This document shows positions 11,091-23,075 of a stretch of DNA of 64,000 nucleotides, piece after piece. Below the pieces are notes generated by a model. The model did not search any database. It was given only the letters and a program-made list of their open reading frames with translations, and was not told the DNA's origin. The stretch covers positions 15,391,738 to 15,455,737 of the forward strand of contig CM019075.1 in the NCBI GenBank assembly GCA_009667805.1, in the 5' to 3' direction. Origin of the DNA: Leptobrachium leishanense. Its lineage: Eukaryota; Chordata; Amphibia; Anura; Megophryidae. Position 1 is the stretch's first letter. Each line of letters opens with the position of its first letter. The position numbers were made by a program, and so were the translations under genes.

Positions 11091-11750
11091 CCAATTTTCC
11101 CACAGGACTCGGAGGCGAGTATTTTGCCTTCTCTTTAATTTCCTCACAGCAGCAAAGAGTTAACATTAATCAGTCTGAAAAACCAGGCTTCCCCACAACA
11201 GGGGATAACCACGCCCCCACTACCCTCTCCCAGCCAATCAACATAGTCCCGCCCAGAAGTGAGCCAATCCTCTTTCTTCGCTGCTCCTCTGGCAGATAAG
11301 TATCATTTTATTGTGCTCCGCTCAAAAATTACTGTTTTTTTAATTGTGGTATCTTGTTTTTGCTCGGCGTTTTTGGCGCTAGCTCTCCTTATTGGGACGC
11401 CGCCACCCTCCGGTGTTAGCTGCGGGGGTCGTTTCTCCCAACGGACCTGACCGAGAGCCCGCCGATCTCAGTCAGACCCGGCGTTCGCGCTTTCTCGGCT
11501 TGCCCCGCTTGGATGCATCCTCATCCGCTCGGGGCTGGCCCCTCCTTCGGGTGCATGCTTCTAGCAGTCTGCGGCGTTCCCGCGTGAGGCAGCTCCGTCC
11601 TCTCACGTGCCAACGATAGGCCACGCCCACTCCCTTCGCACGTGGCGCCATTTGCTGTTGGGATCCATGCAGTTAAGTAGCTAAGTAACCTGTCCGAATC
11701 CCATCGCAGCCGTCTCCTACCCCCACCCCCAGCTCTTTGCACCGGCTGCC

Positions 11751-12864
11751 ATGTATGAAGAAACACCCCCTTCACCTCCCCGCAAACACAAAAAATTGGG
11801 GCCCAAATTTGCAGCCCTCGAGGCCTCCTTATGCTCCTTTATCACTGTTGCAGCGGCTGTAGCAGATCTCCAATATACTTAGAGACGCTCCATGGCAGAG
11901 GCTGTAACTGCACTACAAGTGCCTCCCCAGGTAGCCCCCTGCTCCGCTTTCCCACAGGGGAACGCGTCCCAAGCCTCTGAGGATCCCCTACTCCAAGAGC
12001 AACCCCAGGACGCCTCCCCTCAGTGGGCTCAAGGCCCCTCCGCCACAGGGCATGTAGATCCCCAGGTTTCACACCCACCAGGTGTTTCTGGAGGGGCTGG
12101 CATCCCCGCACCAATATCTTCTATGGTTAGCGAGCCAGAATCTGGCAAAAGAGCCCCTGACCGCGGGGCAACCAAAGCGGCCAATGCAAAGAGACCCAAG
12201 GCTGGGACCTGGAGTCTCGTCCCTGTGGGGACCGGCTCAGGGGAAGGCGACTGAGTGCAGGGGTGATGACGGAGATAACTGCATTGATCTATATGCCCCC
12301 CAAACATGATTCAGACCTCATTCAGGTCGGTGATGTGAAGCCTCCCCCTATGCAGGTTGGAGATACGATATATAACCCAGCGAGAAATCCCATGTTTAAC
12401 CCCCATGATATTTCCCACTCAAGCTCCTGTGCTTGGACCCCTCAGCCCCATATTGAGCGCTGGGTCGACAGCGTCATGTGCTGCCCCTTGGATGAAGGTA
12501 CACGATTTAACCTGCGGGCAGAATGCCCTCGGCCCACCACCGGTGGGAAAACAACTATTACACCTGATGTGGATGATTCCTTCCAACAATTCGTCGCCAA
12601 CAAGGGTTGGTTGGCTAAGAAGGGCATAGATTTTGCAATGAGGATTAACTTCTTGACACGGTGGGCCCGTTGGTTAAGGCCCTTGATATTGTGAACCATG
12701 CCAAACTGTCCAATACCCCGCTGGACCCCTCTGAGCTTGAGGAATGGCTGCAGCGTTCTCTATGCCTGCTAAGTAATGCCAACTCCGCGATAGCGGCAGA
12801 GCGCAGAAAATCGATCCTCCTTAAGATGGATCTGAAGCTGTCCCACATGGCCGCCACTGACTAG
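11751..12864 (+). pseudogene. DIRS gag-like ORF, broken
   Basis: The frame starts MYEETPPSPP at 11751, hits a TAG at 11881, continues to 12254, then shifts frame at about 12255 and 12660. Recognisable later parts are FNLRAECPRP and LLSNANSAIAAERR, followed by a stop after 12860. The position at the 5' end and Pro/Ala-rich composition fit a DIRS ORF1. Function is inferred from position only. Confidence 0.6.
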
Positions 12865-13199
12865 GGAGTTAAGGCGGATGGCCATTCTTTGGTGACCCTT
12901 TCGCCAAACGGGTCAACACCTACGTGGTGGCCTTTTCCCGGGACAGGTCTCCCACAGGGCCGGCAGAGGCAGGGGTCGCTCTACCAGCCGTGCGAGCCCT
13001 TCCCGCTGAGCAGGTCACTCCTTCAACGCTGATCACTACGTTGCAGATAATCCCAGCACCAGTTCCCGGTTCTTCCCATCCAGGGCCAGGCCCTGGAACA
13101 GCAGAGCATACCAAGGAGGCAGATCTTCCTCCTACAGGAGATCCTCAGGTGATCGTCTTTCAGATTATCCCTTCCTCAGGGGTGAGGGTCGGGGGTCGA

Positions 13200-15300
13200 C
13201 TGGCCAGCTTTGTGCAAGCGTGGATGCGCCTCACAACCGACGCTTGGGTCCTGGCCTCTGTATGGGGCTTCTCCATAGACTTTGTGGACAAGCCTACACA
13301 AACACGCCCCCGCGCCGCTCCACTTTGTGCAAGCGCAAACTCTTTGTGCAGGCGGAAATACAGGATTTGCTGGACAAGGGGGTGATAGAACCAGCCCCTC
13401 CTTCCACGGGGGGCTTTCTCAGCACCTTGTTCCTGGTGGCCAAGAAGGGCGGCTGGTCTCGCCCGGTCATCAACTTGAAGGAATTGAACCAGTGTCAGGA
13501 ACTTATCAGGAGTTGGAGCTCTGGATGCAGATAAAGGTGCACACCCTTGTGGGTGGGAGTTGGCATGGTCCAGAATAACAGTCCAAGAAACCAACAGGTA
13601 AGCTCCCACACGCTGAGTGAACGCAGACAACAGTGCACTGAGGTCACAGGGAAGATGGGTTATAAAGGCTGGCAAGTGTCATCAGGTGAGCATGATGATT
13701 ATCCACTCACTGCAGGTGTTAGTCCAGAAGGAGTGATCCCAGCGTAGGTTCATCACAGCTATAGGGAAACACAGCAATCACTGAAGTCCAGTGGCAGACT
13801 GGATTGCAAACTGGACTAGCATGCCAGAGGCCATGGGTTCAAGTCCTAGCTAGTGTACCAAAGGGGCAGCCACGTCTGGCTGTCTGCAGGCCTTGATATG
13901 ATCCCTGACAACCAGTCTGTCGCCTACAGACACTTCAAGATGGAGGGTATCCACACTTTGCAACATGTTCTCCTCAGAGATGACGGGATGGTCTAGTCTA
14001 ACTGGACCCGAAGGACGCCTATCTGACGGTTCCAATTCAAAGGTCCCACAGAGACTTCCTCAGGTTCGCATGGCGGGATCGCGTGTGGCGCTTCACGTGC
14101 CTTCCCTTTGGCCTTTCTTCGACTCCGTGGTGCTTCACGAAGCAGTGATTGCTTCTCTGCGGGCCAGAGGCATCTGCCTCATCTTATATCTGGAAGATAC
14201 CTTCCTGATGTCCCCACTCCAGAGACACACTTCTGCTTCACCTTTTGGTGGATGGTCTCCCTGCTGCAGGATTTGGGATTCCTGATCAATGCGACAAAAT
14301 CCCTGCTATCCCCGACACTTCGGATCGAGTTCCTGGGTTTCCTCCTGGATTCACACGACCTGTTGTTGTTCCTGCCTCCCTCCAAGATTCGGGGCATTCA
14401 CAAGGAGACTTCCTCTCTCCTCCGTCACTCGGCGCTTACTCTGAGGATGCTGGCCAGAGTGATCGGTTTCCTGGCGGCAGCTCGACTGGCGATCGTTCCT
14501 GCTCCACTTCACTATTGGGCCCTCCAATGCCTGAAGACCTGTTCCCTCCGAGCGGGTCTGGACTACACGGACGTGATGTGCTTGCGGACGCTCGGGCAGA
14601 CCTGTCGTGGTGGCTCTCCCACGTGCCGACGTGGAAAGGCGAACATCCCCCCCCCCAACCCTCTCCATCGACTAGGATGGGGAGTCGACTGCGACGGGGT
14701 GGAGACGGGGGGGTCGATGGTCTCCCAGAGAGAGGTCCATTCACATCAACGTGCAGGAGTTGCTGGCGGGTCTGTGTGCCCTTCGTTGCTTCACCAGGAA
14801 CTCCCCGCATCATCAGATCCTTCTTCGTCTGGACAACGTCCCGGCGGTGCGTTATATCAACGCCATGGGTGGCCCCAGGTCGGAACCTCTGACACTATAT
14901 GGCACTGGAATTCTGGGATTACTGCCTGCAGAACGGCCTCTGGATCCAGGCCCAGTTCATCCCGGGACTCTCCAATCAGGTCGCCGATTGGAATTCCCGT
15001 AACTTGATGGATCACTGAGACTGGCGGATACCGTCTTCGATATTCAGGAGCATTCACTCACTGTGGGGACCTCTTCGCTGGGACTTATTTGCCTCGCGGT
15101 TGAACGCTCGTCTACAGGAATTCTTCAGTTGGAGACCGGATCCTGATACCTTGGGCACGGATGTGTTCCTTCAGGACTGGTCTGGGGCACGCCACTACGC
15201 CTTTCCCCGTTCGCCCTCATCGCTCAGACGGTGGCGCAAATCAGGACCCAGGGGGCGACCCTGGTCCTGATAATCCCCTTTTGGCCGACCAAACCCTGGT
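13200..15300 (+). pseudogene. DIRS reverse transcriptase and RNase H region, broken
   Basis: RT motifs seen are IQDLLDKGVIEP, FLVAKKGGWSRPVINLKELN, then after the insertion at 13493-13910 YRHFKMEGIHTL and, about 14170-14200, a YLDD-like box read here as YLEDTF. RNase H-like sequence with a DN pair (LRLDNVPAVRYIN) follows at about 14820-14870. Next come the LFASRLNARLQEFFSW block and a block of the WP-TKPWFP type at about 15280. Several frame changes and an in-frame stop near 13996 make it nonfunctional. Confidence 0.78.
13493..13910. mobile_element. Probable solo LTR nested in the DIRS RT
   Basis: The 418-bp insertion begins TGTCAGGAAC and ends ATCCCTGACA, giving TG...CA ends with short inverted termini. 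It is flanked by the 5-bp duplication ACCAG (13488-13492, 13911-13915). That is the signature of an LTR retrotransposon integrase. A TATAAA word lies at about 13658. Removing it rejoins two adjacent conserved RT segments. It could also be a small non-coding LTR derivative rather than a solo LTR. Confidence 0.65.
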
Positions 15301-15429
15301 TCCCGTCTACTGGAGATCGCAATAGATGTCCCCAGGCTACTGCCGCGTTGCCCGGACCTCTGGCGGGATGTGGGGGACTCCCCACACCCCCTGCTGTCAG
15401 GCGGCAGCCTGGATCTGTTGGCGTGGCTA

Positions 15430-16556
15430 GTTTCTGGTTTGTCTGGCAAAGCCAAGAAATTTTGGTCCGAACTGGGAAACTGTTGCTACAGATGTGGGCC
15501 CCCGGCACTCGGGGAGCCTACAGGTCTGCTTGGAGCAGGTGGGCTGCTTGGTGCGTGGTTCAAAACCAGTATCCCGTTTTGGCCTCTCTGACCTTTGTTT
15601 TGGATTTTCTTGTATCCTTGTTTGATTCTGGCCTGGCCTTTCGGACTCTGAACGTCTATCGTTTGGAGATCTCCGCTGGCCATGTAAATTTTTCTGGTGT
15701 GGCGATGGTTCAGCACCCACTGGTCTGCCGTTTTCTGAGGGGCGATCGTTTCAAGAGACCTCCCCTTCCTAGGTATTCCTTTACCTGGGATGTCTCCCGC
15801 ATGTTGAGGTTCTTGGAGGTCTGGCCGGACAATCCGGATTTGTCCCTGCTTCAATTGTCAGCGAAGCTGTTGATGCTTTTCTGCATGCTCTCCTGTAAGC
15901 GTGTGGGTGACGTCCGTGCTCTAGACCAGTGGTCCCCAACCCAGGCCCTCAGGGCCCACTAACAGGCCAGGTTTGCCAGATATCTGAAGCACAACACAGG
16001 TGTTATGATTTGCTGCTCAGTGATTTCAGGATTCTGTCTGCATTTCCCCAAGGTGATCTGCAAAATCTGGCCTGTTAGTGGGCCCTGAGGACCAGGGTTG
16101 GGGACCACTGCTCTAGACTATCCTTCCTGCTCCTTTGGCCCAGACGGCGTTTCCTTTGATGTGACTCGTAGTACTAAACCCTCTATTACGGCAGTGTTTT
16201 TTCCAAGCTATCCTGATCGCCCGTTGTTATGCTCAGTTCGGTGCCTCAGGGTTTACGAGGATCGCTTGTTGGGTTTCTGTTCCGGTGCCGTTTCTTCCCT
16301 GTTCCGGTCATTCCAAGCCCCACATCGGCCCGTGTCCTCCGCGACCTTGGCACGATGGGTACATTGGTTGCTGGGCCTGTCTGGGGTGGATACTGCTTCC
16401 TTCGGGGCCCACTCTGTCCGAGCCTCCATGGCCTCCTCTGCTGTGGCGGCTGGATGTAAACTGGAGGACGTCATGCGCTCCGCTGATTGGTCAAGGGAGT
16501 CTACTGCACGCCTTTTCTATGTGCCGCACTGGGAGTCAGTCATTGGTCAGCTTTGA
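15430..16556 (+). pseudogene. DIRS tyrosine recombinase, interrupted by a MITE
   Basis: An N-terminal SAM-like part (GTRGAYRSAWSRW) precedes the catalytic part. The first catalytic Arg is in CKRVGDVRALD just before the insertion. The HxxR box is HSVRAS at about 16411, and a candidate nucleophile Tyr is in ARLFYVPHW at about 16520. The frame is the same on both sides of the 192-bp insertion. The R-H-R-Y arrangement identifies the family. Confidence 0.8.
15927..16110. mobile_element. hAT-type MITE nested in the DIRS recombinase
   Basis: The element is 184 bp with termini CAGTGGTCCCCAACC and GGTTGGGGACCACTG. It is flanked by a perfect 8-bp duplication CTCTAGAC (15919-15926 and 16111-16118). Removing the element plus one duplication leaves the recombinase frame continuous across the site. 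Confidence 0.93.
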
Positions 16557-17364
16557 ATTGGCAAAATAGGAGCCTCTGAGTCCTGTGGTAAAATTGATAA
16601 ATTTTCCTAAGGACTCGGAGGCGAGTATTTTCCTCCCCTGTTGCCTCTGTCTCTGTTTTCTTATCAATAAAGGCTAATTTGTGTTCTTGTCTGCTTTCAT
16701 CACGCTCGTGCACTGGCGGTGTACCCTCCGCGGCTTTGCCCTGCGCGCTTGGCCCTGAATAAACTTCTTCACCTCTGCTGGCTGTGTCCTTCGTGGTTTT
16801 TATGCTCGCCTTTGTGTGTGCATGCTGTTTGTGGTTCCGTTTCTAACCACCGCCCCGTGTTGGATTTTTCTTTCAGCCTGACGCTGATCCTTCTGCACAG
16901 GCAATGTTCATCCTGGTTTCCACACGCCCTGCCAGGGTTTTCCTCGCTTCCCCGTTGGGTTTCTGCGTCTCGTCCTGGATGTTTTGTGTTTCGGATTACA
17001 AAGAAAGCGGTTTTGCTGACCTCTGGGCGGGACTATGTTGATTGGCTGGGAGAGGGTCGTGGGGCGTGGTTAACCCCTGCTGTGTTTTTTCTTACTGTAT
17101 TAATGTTAACTCTTTGCTGTGGTGAGGAAATTCAAGAAAGAGAAGGCAAAATACTCGCCTCTGAGTCCTTATTAAAATTAAAACTTTTTCGTTAGGAAAA
17201 TTTAAGTTTCTGTCTGTATTTTGCTGCGGTCTCTCGTTTTCTCACTCTGTAACCTGATCACTAAACCCCTCCTCCTCAGCACTGAACAAAGCCGCCGAAA
17301 AACAATCATCTGACACTGCACAGAGCTCCCGGCTGTCACGCTTGTTTTATTGGATATTTAGCAC

Positions 17365-18110
17365 AGGGGATCAGCAACATTGGCGCTCCAGATGTTGTGG
17401 AACTACATATCCCAGGACGCTAGGCTACATGTTAGACAGAGGCCTGTTCAATACCTCAGCCGCTGCAAGTGCTAAGTTAGCAACTTGCATTGAACGCCGT
17501 TCAACCGCTCAGCGCTCAGCAGTGCTAACCTAGCACTTGCAGCGACCCGAGGAGATGCTTCGTGTGATGTATTAAAGATGGCCGCCGCCATGAAGCAAGT
17601 AACAATGCCCTACAGCAAGATGGCCGCCGCCTCGAAGCAAGTAATAATTCCGTACAGCAATGTTAATTTTGAGGTTTTTGTTCACCAAAGCACAAAATAT
17701 TTATTTATTATTTCCCCCTGCACATAGACATATATAACAGTTCAATTTTATATATTGTTTCAGAAGTAAACATAACGTTTATTCATTAAAAACTATCATT
17801 TGTGGTGTGTGCATACAAAACGGAATTGTGCTGACTGCTTCTCTTTATTATTTTTTGTCCGCTTCTCTTTATTATTTTTTGTCCGAGTGATCCGAAAAAC
17901 AATCTGAATTTTTCATTAAGAAATCGTCGGCCATTTTGGATTCAAAATTCGCATCCAAAGGGTTCAACGACACTGCTGCAGCAAACTGAATTGCTGCGCT
18001 GCAGCAATTCAGCAGCTGCTGAGGTATTGAACAGGCCTCTGGTTGAGCCAATACGGGAAATGTAGCCCCAAAACATCTGGAGGGTCAAAGTTGTTGATCT
18101 CTGGTTTCGA
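17365..18110. mobile_element. hAT-type MITE split by a foldback element
   Basis: The outer termini GGGGATCAGCAACATTGG (about 17366) and CAAAGTTGTTGATCTCTGG (about 18085-18103) are inverted copies, with CTCCAGATGTT and AACATCTGGAG inside them. Between lies a foldback element of about 600 bp (17437-18042) whose ends, AGAGGCCTGTTCAATACCTC and its complement, are near-perfect. That interior contains a duplicated AAGATGGCCGCCGCC word and an AT-rich core. Confidence 0.7.
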
Positions 18111-18159
18111 GACTCATTGCTGCGACATATATGGCTTTAGTCTTGATGTAACGATAATA

Positions 18160-19889
18160 TTTGGAGGAGCCCTTAAAAAGACAATCGCACACCCTGAATA
18201 TATGGAGGAGCCCCTAAAAAGACACCCGCACAGCCTGAATATATGGAGGAGCCCCTAAAAAGACACCCACACACCCTGAATATATGGAGGAGCCCCTAAA
18301 AAGACACCCACACACCCTGAATATATGGAGGAACCCCTAAAAAGACACCCACACACCCTGAATACATGGAGCCCCTAAAAAGACACCCGCACACCCTGTA
18401 TATATGGAGGAGCCCCTAAAAAGACACCCACACACCCTGAATATATGGAGGAGCCCCTAAAAAGACACCCGCACACCCTGAATATATGGAGGAGACCCTA
18501 AAAGACACCCGCACACCCTGAATATATGGAGGAGCCCCTAAAAAGACACCCACACACCCTGAATATATGGAGGAGCCCCTAAAAAGACACCCGCACACCC
18601 TGAATATATGGAGGAGACCCTAAAAGACACCCACACACCCTGAATATATGGAGGAGCCCCTAAAAAAACACCCGCACACCCTGAATATATGGAGGAACCC
18701 CTAAAAAGACACCCGCACACCTGAATATATACAGGAGCCCCTAAAAGACACCCGCACACCCTGAATATATACAGGAGCCCCTAAAAAGACACCCACACAC
18801 CCTGAATATATGGAGGAGCACCTAAAAAGACACCCACACACCCTGAATATATGGAGGAGACCCTAAAAGACACCCACACACCCTGAATATATGGAGGAGC
18901 CCCTAAAAAGACACCCGCACACCCTGAATATATGGAGGAGCCCCTAAAAAGATACCCACACCCTGAATATATGGAGGAGCCCCTAAAAGACACCCACACA
19001 CCCTGAATATATGGAGGAGCCCCTAAAAAGACACCCGCACACCCTGAATATATGGAGGAGCCCCTAAAAAGACACCCACACACCCTGAATATATGGAGGA
19101 GCCCCTAAAAAGACACCCACACACCCTGAATATATGGAGGAGCCCCTAAAAAGACACCCGCACACCCTGAATATATGGAGGAGCCCCTAAAAAGACACCC
19201 ACACACCCTGAATATATGGAGGAGCCCCTAAAAAGACACCCGCACACCCTGAATATATGGAGGAGCCCCTAAAAAGACACCCGCACACCCTGAATATATG
19301 GAGGAGCCCCTAAAAGACACCCACACACCCTGAATATATGGAGGAGCCCCTAAAAAGACACCCGCACACCCTGAATATATACAGGAGCCCCTAAAAAGAC
19401 ACCGCACACCCTGAATATATGGAGGAGCCCCTAAAAAGACACCCGCACACCCTGAATATATGGAGGAGCCCCTAAAAAGACACCCACACACCCTGAATAT
19501 ATGGAGGAGCCCCTAAAAAGACACCCACATACCCTGAATATATACAGGAGCCCCTAAAAAGACACCCACACACCCTGAATATATGGAGGAGCCCCTAAAA
19601 AGACACCCGCACACCCTGAATATATGGAGGAGCCCCTAAAAAGACACCCGCACACCCTGAATATATGGAGGATCCCCTAAAAGACACCCGCACACCCTGA
19701 ATATATGGAGGAACCCCTAAAAAGACACCCACACACCCTGAATATATGGAGGAGCCCCTAAAAGACACCCACACACCCTGAATATATGGAGGAGCCCCTA
19801 AAAAGACACCGCACACCCTGAATATATGGAGGAGCCCCTAAAAAGACACCCACATACCCTGAATATATACAGGAGCCCCTAAAAAGAGG
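18160..19889. repeat. 41-bp minisatellite, about 42 copies
   Basis: The consensus unit contains GGAGGAGCCCCTAAAAAGAC, ACCC(G/A)CACACCCTGAA and TATAT. Variants include loss of one A in the A-run and TACAGG replacing TGGAGG. The same unit occurs in reverse complement at 50757-51222. Confidence 0.95.
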
Positions 19890-19959
19890 GGTAGATATGG
19901 ATTGCTATGATGGTTATTATTATTGTGTTGTACACGCGTCACTGCTGTGATCACATGAT

Positions 19960-20291
19960 GTTTCATGGCGCGGGGAAGTGGGGGAGCTCCCTTTGCATCT
20001 CCCAGACACACCCATCTCAGTGTGTTCCGCCGAGCCAGGGCCGCTCACTCCGTTCCTTCCTCTCTATGGTAAGCTCTTGACGACGTTCTGGTACGCGTCG
20101 CTCTCTATGATCTCCTAGGACTGAGGCCGGGGATTTCTGTAGTTTCCTGAACGTCTCTATGGTCCCGGCTACGCCGCCGCTCTGCCCGGTCTGAGGAGGT
20201 AATGGGGGAGGCTAGGAGGCACCCGAACCTTCAGTACCAAGTCTGAGAGTCACGGCGAGCGACATGGGACAAAGTCTGTGAACCCCCAGAG
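19960..20291 (+). promoter_or_regulatory. CpG-rich block, candidate PI4KB promoter and 5' non-coding exon
   Basis: This is the only CpG-rich unique sequence between RFX5 and the PI4KB ATG. It contains two good donor-like sites on the + strand, CTATG|GTAAGC at 20068/20069 and CCCAGAG|GTAAGA at 20291/20292. Either could end a 5' UTR exon that splices to the acceptor at 28066. The link to PI4KB is inference from position and strand. Confidence 0.45.
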
Positions 20292-20331
20292 GTAAGACAT
20301 GGGGGGGAGGGGGGCTGGGAGGTCCCGGAGT

Positions 20332-21640
20332 TACTGGGGGCTGAGTTGCAGGCACGGTGGGTTTATTGGTGTGGATACTGGGGGCTGAGTTGCAGGCACG
20401 GTGGTTTATTGGTGTGGATACTGGGGGCTGAGTTGCAGGCACGGTGGGGTTTATTGGTGTGGATACTGGGGGCTGAGTTGCAGGCACGGTGGTTTATTGG
20501 TGTGGATACTGGGGGCTGAGTTGCAGGCACGGTGGGGGTTATTGGTGTGGATACTGGGGGCTGAGTTGCAGGCACGGTGGGGTTTATTGGTGTGGATACT
20601 GGGGGCTGAGTTGCAGGCACGGTGAGATTTATTGGTGTGGATCCTGGGTGCTGAGTTGCAGGCACGGTGGGGTTTATTGGTGTGGATACTGGGGGCTGAG
20701 TTGCAGGCACGGTGGGGGTTATTGGTGTGGATACTGGGGGCTGAGTTGCAGGCACGGTGGGGTTTATCGGTGTGGATACTGGGGGCTGAGTTGCAGGCAC
20801 AGTGAGGTTTATTGGTGTGGATACTGGGGGCTGAGTTGCAGGCACGGTGGGGTTTATCGGTGTGGATACTGGGGGCTGAGTTGCAGGCACAGTGAGGTTT
20901 ATTGGTGTGGATACTGGGGGCTGAGTTGCAGGCACGGTGGGGGTTATTGGTGTGGATACTGGGTGCTGAGTTGCAGGCACGGTGGGGGTTATTGGTGTGG
21001 ATACTGGGGGCTGAGTTGCAGGCACGGTGAGGTTTATTGGTGTGGATACTGGGGGCTGAGTTGCTGGCACGGTGGGGTTTATTGATGTGGATACTGGGGG
21101 CTGAGTTGCAGGCACGGTGAGGTTTATTGATGTGGATACTGGGGCTGAGTTGCAGGCACGGTGGGGTTTATCGGTGTGGATACTGGGGGCTGAGTTGCAG
21201 GCACGGTGAGGTTTATTGGTGTGGATACTGGGGGCTGAGTTGCAGGCACGGTGGGGGTTATTGGTGTGGATACTGGGTGCTGAGTTGCAGGCACGGTGGG
21301 GGTTATTGGTGTGGATACTGGGGGCTGAGTTGCAGGCACGGTGAGGTTTATTGGTGTGGATACTGGGGGCTGAGTTGCTGGCACGGTGGGGTTTATTGAT
21401 GTGGATACTGGGGGCTGAGTTGCAGGCACGGTGAGGTTTATTGATGTGGATACTGGGGGCTGAGTTGCAGGCATGGTGGGGTTTATTGATGTGGATACTG
21501 GGGGCTGAGTTGCAGGCACGGTGGAGTTTATTGGTGTGGATACTGGGGGCTGAGTTGCAGGTACGGTGGGGTTTATTGGTGTGGATACTAGGGGCTGAGT
21601 TGCAGGCACGCTGGGGTTTATTGATGTGGATTCTGGGGCT
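20332..21640. repeat. 45-bp minisatellite, about 29 copies, with higher-order duplication
   Basis: Units read GGCTGAGTTGCAGGCACGGT followed by a TTTATTGGTGTGGATACTGG-type half. A block of seven units around 20860-21100 is repeated almost exactly 314 bp downstream (for example the variant ACTGGGTGCTGAG at 20957 and 21271). The unit length divides by three, so several frames stay open on both strands. Confidence 0.95.
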
Positions 21641-21879
21641 ATGGGATAGATCTGCAGGTACATTGGGTTTTATTGATGTGGATACCTTGACAGAGCTCTG
21701 TGACAAGTTGGGTTTATTAATGTTGATCGCAGGTAAGATTTGCAGGAATAATGGGGTTTAATGATATGGATACAGGGAAAGGGAATACGTGGTTACTGGG
21801 ATGGTTTGGTTTGCATACTGGAGAATATTGTGGATATATAAGAACTTAAAAAAATATGCTGCGAGTTATTGGTGTGGGG

Positions 21880-23075
21880 CAGGGATACTGGTGTGGATGC
21901 TGCAAGTGGGGCAGGGATACTGGTGTGGATGCTGCAAGTGGGGCAGGGATACTGGTGTGGATGCTTCAAGTGGGGCAGGGATACTGGTGTGGATGCTGCA
22001 AGTGGGGCAGGGATACTGGTGTGGATGCTGCAAGTGGGGCAGGGATACTGGTGTGGATGCTGCAAGTGGGGCAGGGATACTGGTGTGGATGCTGCAAGTG
22101 GGGCAGGGATACTGGTGTGGATGCTGCAAGTGGGGCAGGGATACTGGTGTGGATGCTGCAAGTGGGGCAGGGATACTGGTGTGGATGCTGCAAGTGGGGC
22201 AGGGATACTGGAGGTTACTGGTGTGGATGCTGCAAGTGGGGCAGGGATACTGGAGGATACTGGTGTGGATGCTGCAAGTGGGGCAGGGATACTGGTGTGG
22301 ATGCTGCAAGTGGGGCAGGGATACTGGTGTGGATGCTGCAAGTGGGGCAGGGATACTGGTGTGGATGCTGCAAGTGGGGCAGGGATACTGGTGTGGATGC
22401 TGCAAGTGGGGCAGGGATACTGGTGTGGATGCTGCGAGTGGGGCAGGGATACTGGAGGTTACTGGTGTGGATGCTGCAAGTGGGGCAGGGATACTGGAGG
22501 ATACTGGTGGGGATGCTGCAAGTGGGGCAGGGATACTGGAGGATACTGGTGTGGATGCTGCGAGTGGAGCAGGTATACTGGAGGTTACTGGTGTGGATGC
22601 TGCGAGTGGAGCAGGTATACTGGAGGTTACTGGTGTGGATGCTGCAAGTGGGGCAGGGATACTGGAGGTTACTGGTGTGGAGCAGGGATACTGGAGGTTA
22701 CTGGTGTGGAGCAGGGATACTGGAGGTTACGGGTGTGGAGCAGGGATACTGGAGGTTACGGGTGTGGAGCAGGGATACTGGAGGTTACGGGTGTGGAGCA
22801 GGGATACTGGAGGTTACGGGTGTGGAGCAGGGATACTGGAGGTTACGGGTGTGGAGCAGGGATACTGGAGGTTACGGGTGTGGAGCAGGGATACTGGAGG
22901 TTACGGGTGTGGAGCAGGGATACTGGAGGTTACCGGTGTGGAGCAGGGATACTGGAGGTTACCGGTGTGGATGCGGGATACTGGAGGTTACCGGTGTGGA
23001 TGCTCTATTGGAGCAGGGATACTGGAGGTTACTGGTGTGGAGCAGGGATACTGGAGGATACTGGTGTGGTGCTTG
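21880..23075. repeat. 32-bp then 29-bp minisatellite
   Basis: The first part (21880-22670) is a 32-bp unit GTGGATGCTGCAAGTGGGGC plus AGGGATACTG, with occasional inserted TGGAGGTTAC. The second part (22670-22980) is a 29-bp derivative built from GGAGCAGGGATACTGGAGG and TTACGGGTGT. The change from one unit to the other shows the second arose from a variant of the first. Confidence 0.93.

Larger units (their letters stand above)
11095..17175 (+). mobile_element. DIRS-type tyrosine-recombinase retrotransposon, nearly full length, degraded
   Basis: The ends are inverted repeats of about 160 bp. The left end (GGACTCGGAGGCGAGTATTT from 11104, through CAATCAACATAGTCCCGCC) is matched in reverse complement at about 17020-17170. 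A third copy of the terminal word lies inside the 3' end at 16611-16632, as expected of the internal complementary region of DIRS elements. Gag-like, reverse transcriptase, RNase H and tyrosine recombinase regions follow in the DIRS order on the + strand. Stops and frameshifts break the frames. Two later insertions, a probable solo LTR (13493-13910) and a hAT MITE (15927-16110), account for about 0.6 kb of its 6.1 kb. There is no DDE integrase and there are no direct LTRs. Confidence 0.88.

Noticed and set aside
13815..13860. tRNA-like B box (GGGTTCAAGTCC)
   Set aside because: No cloverleaf or matching A box could be drawn. It lies inside the probable solo LTR.
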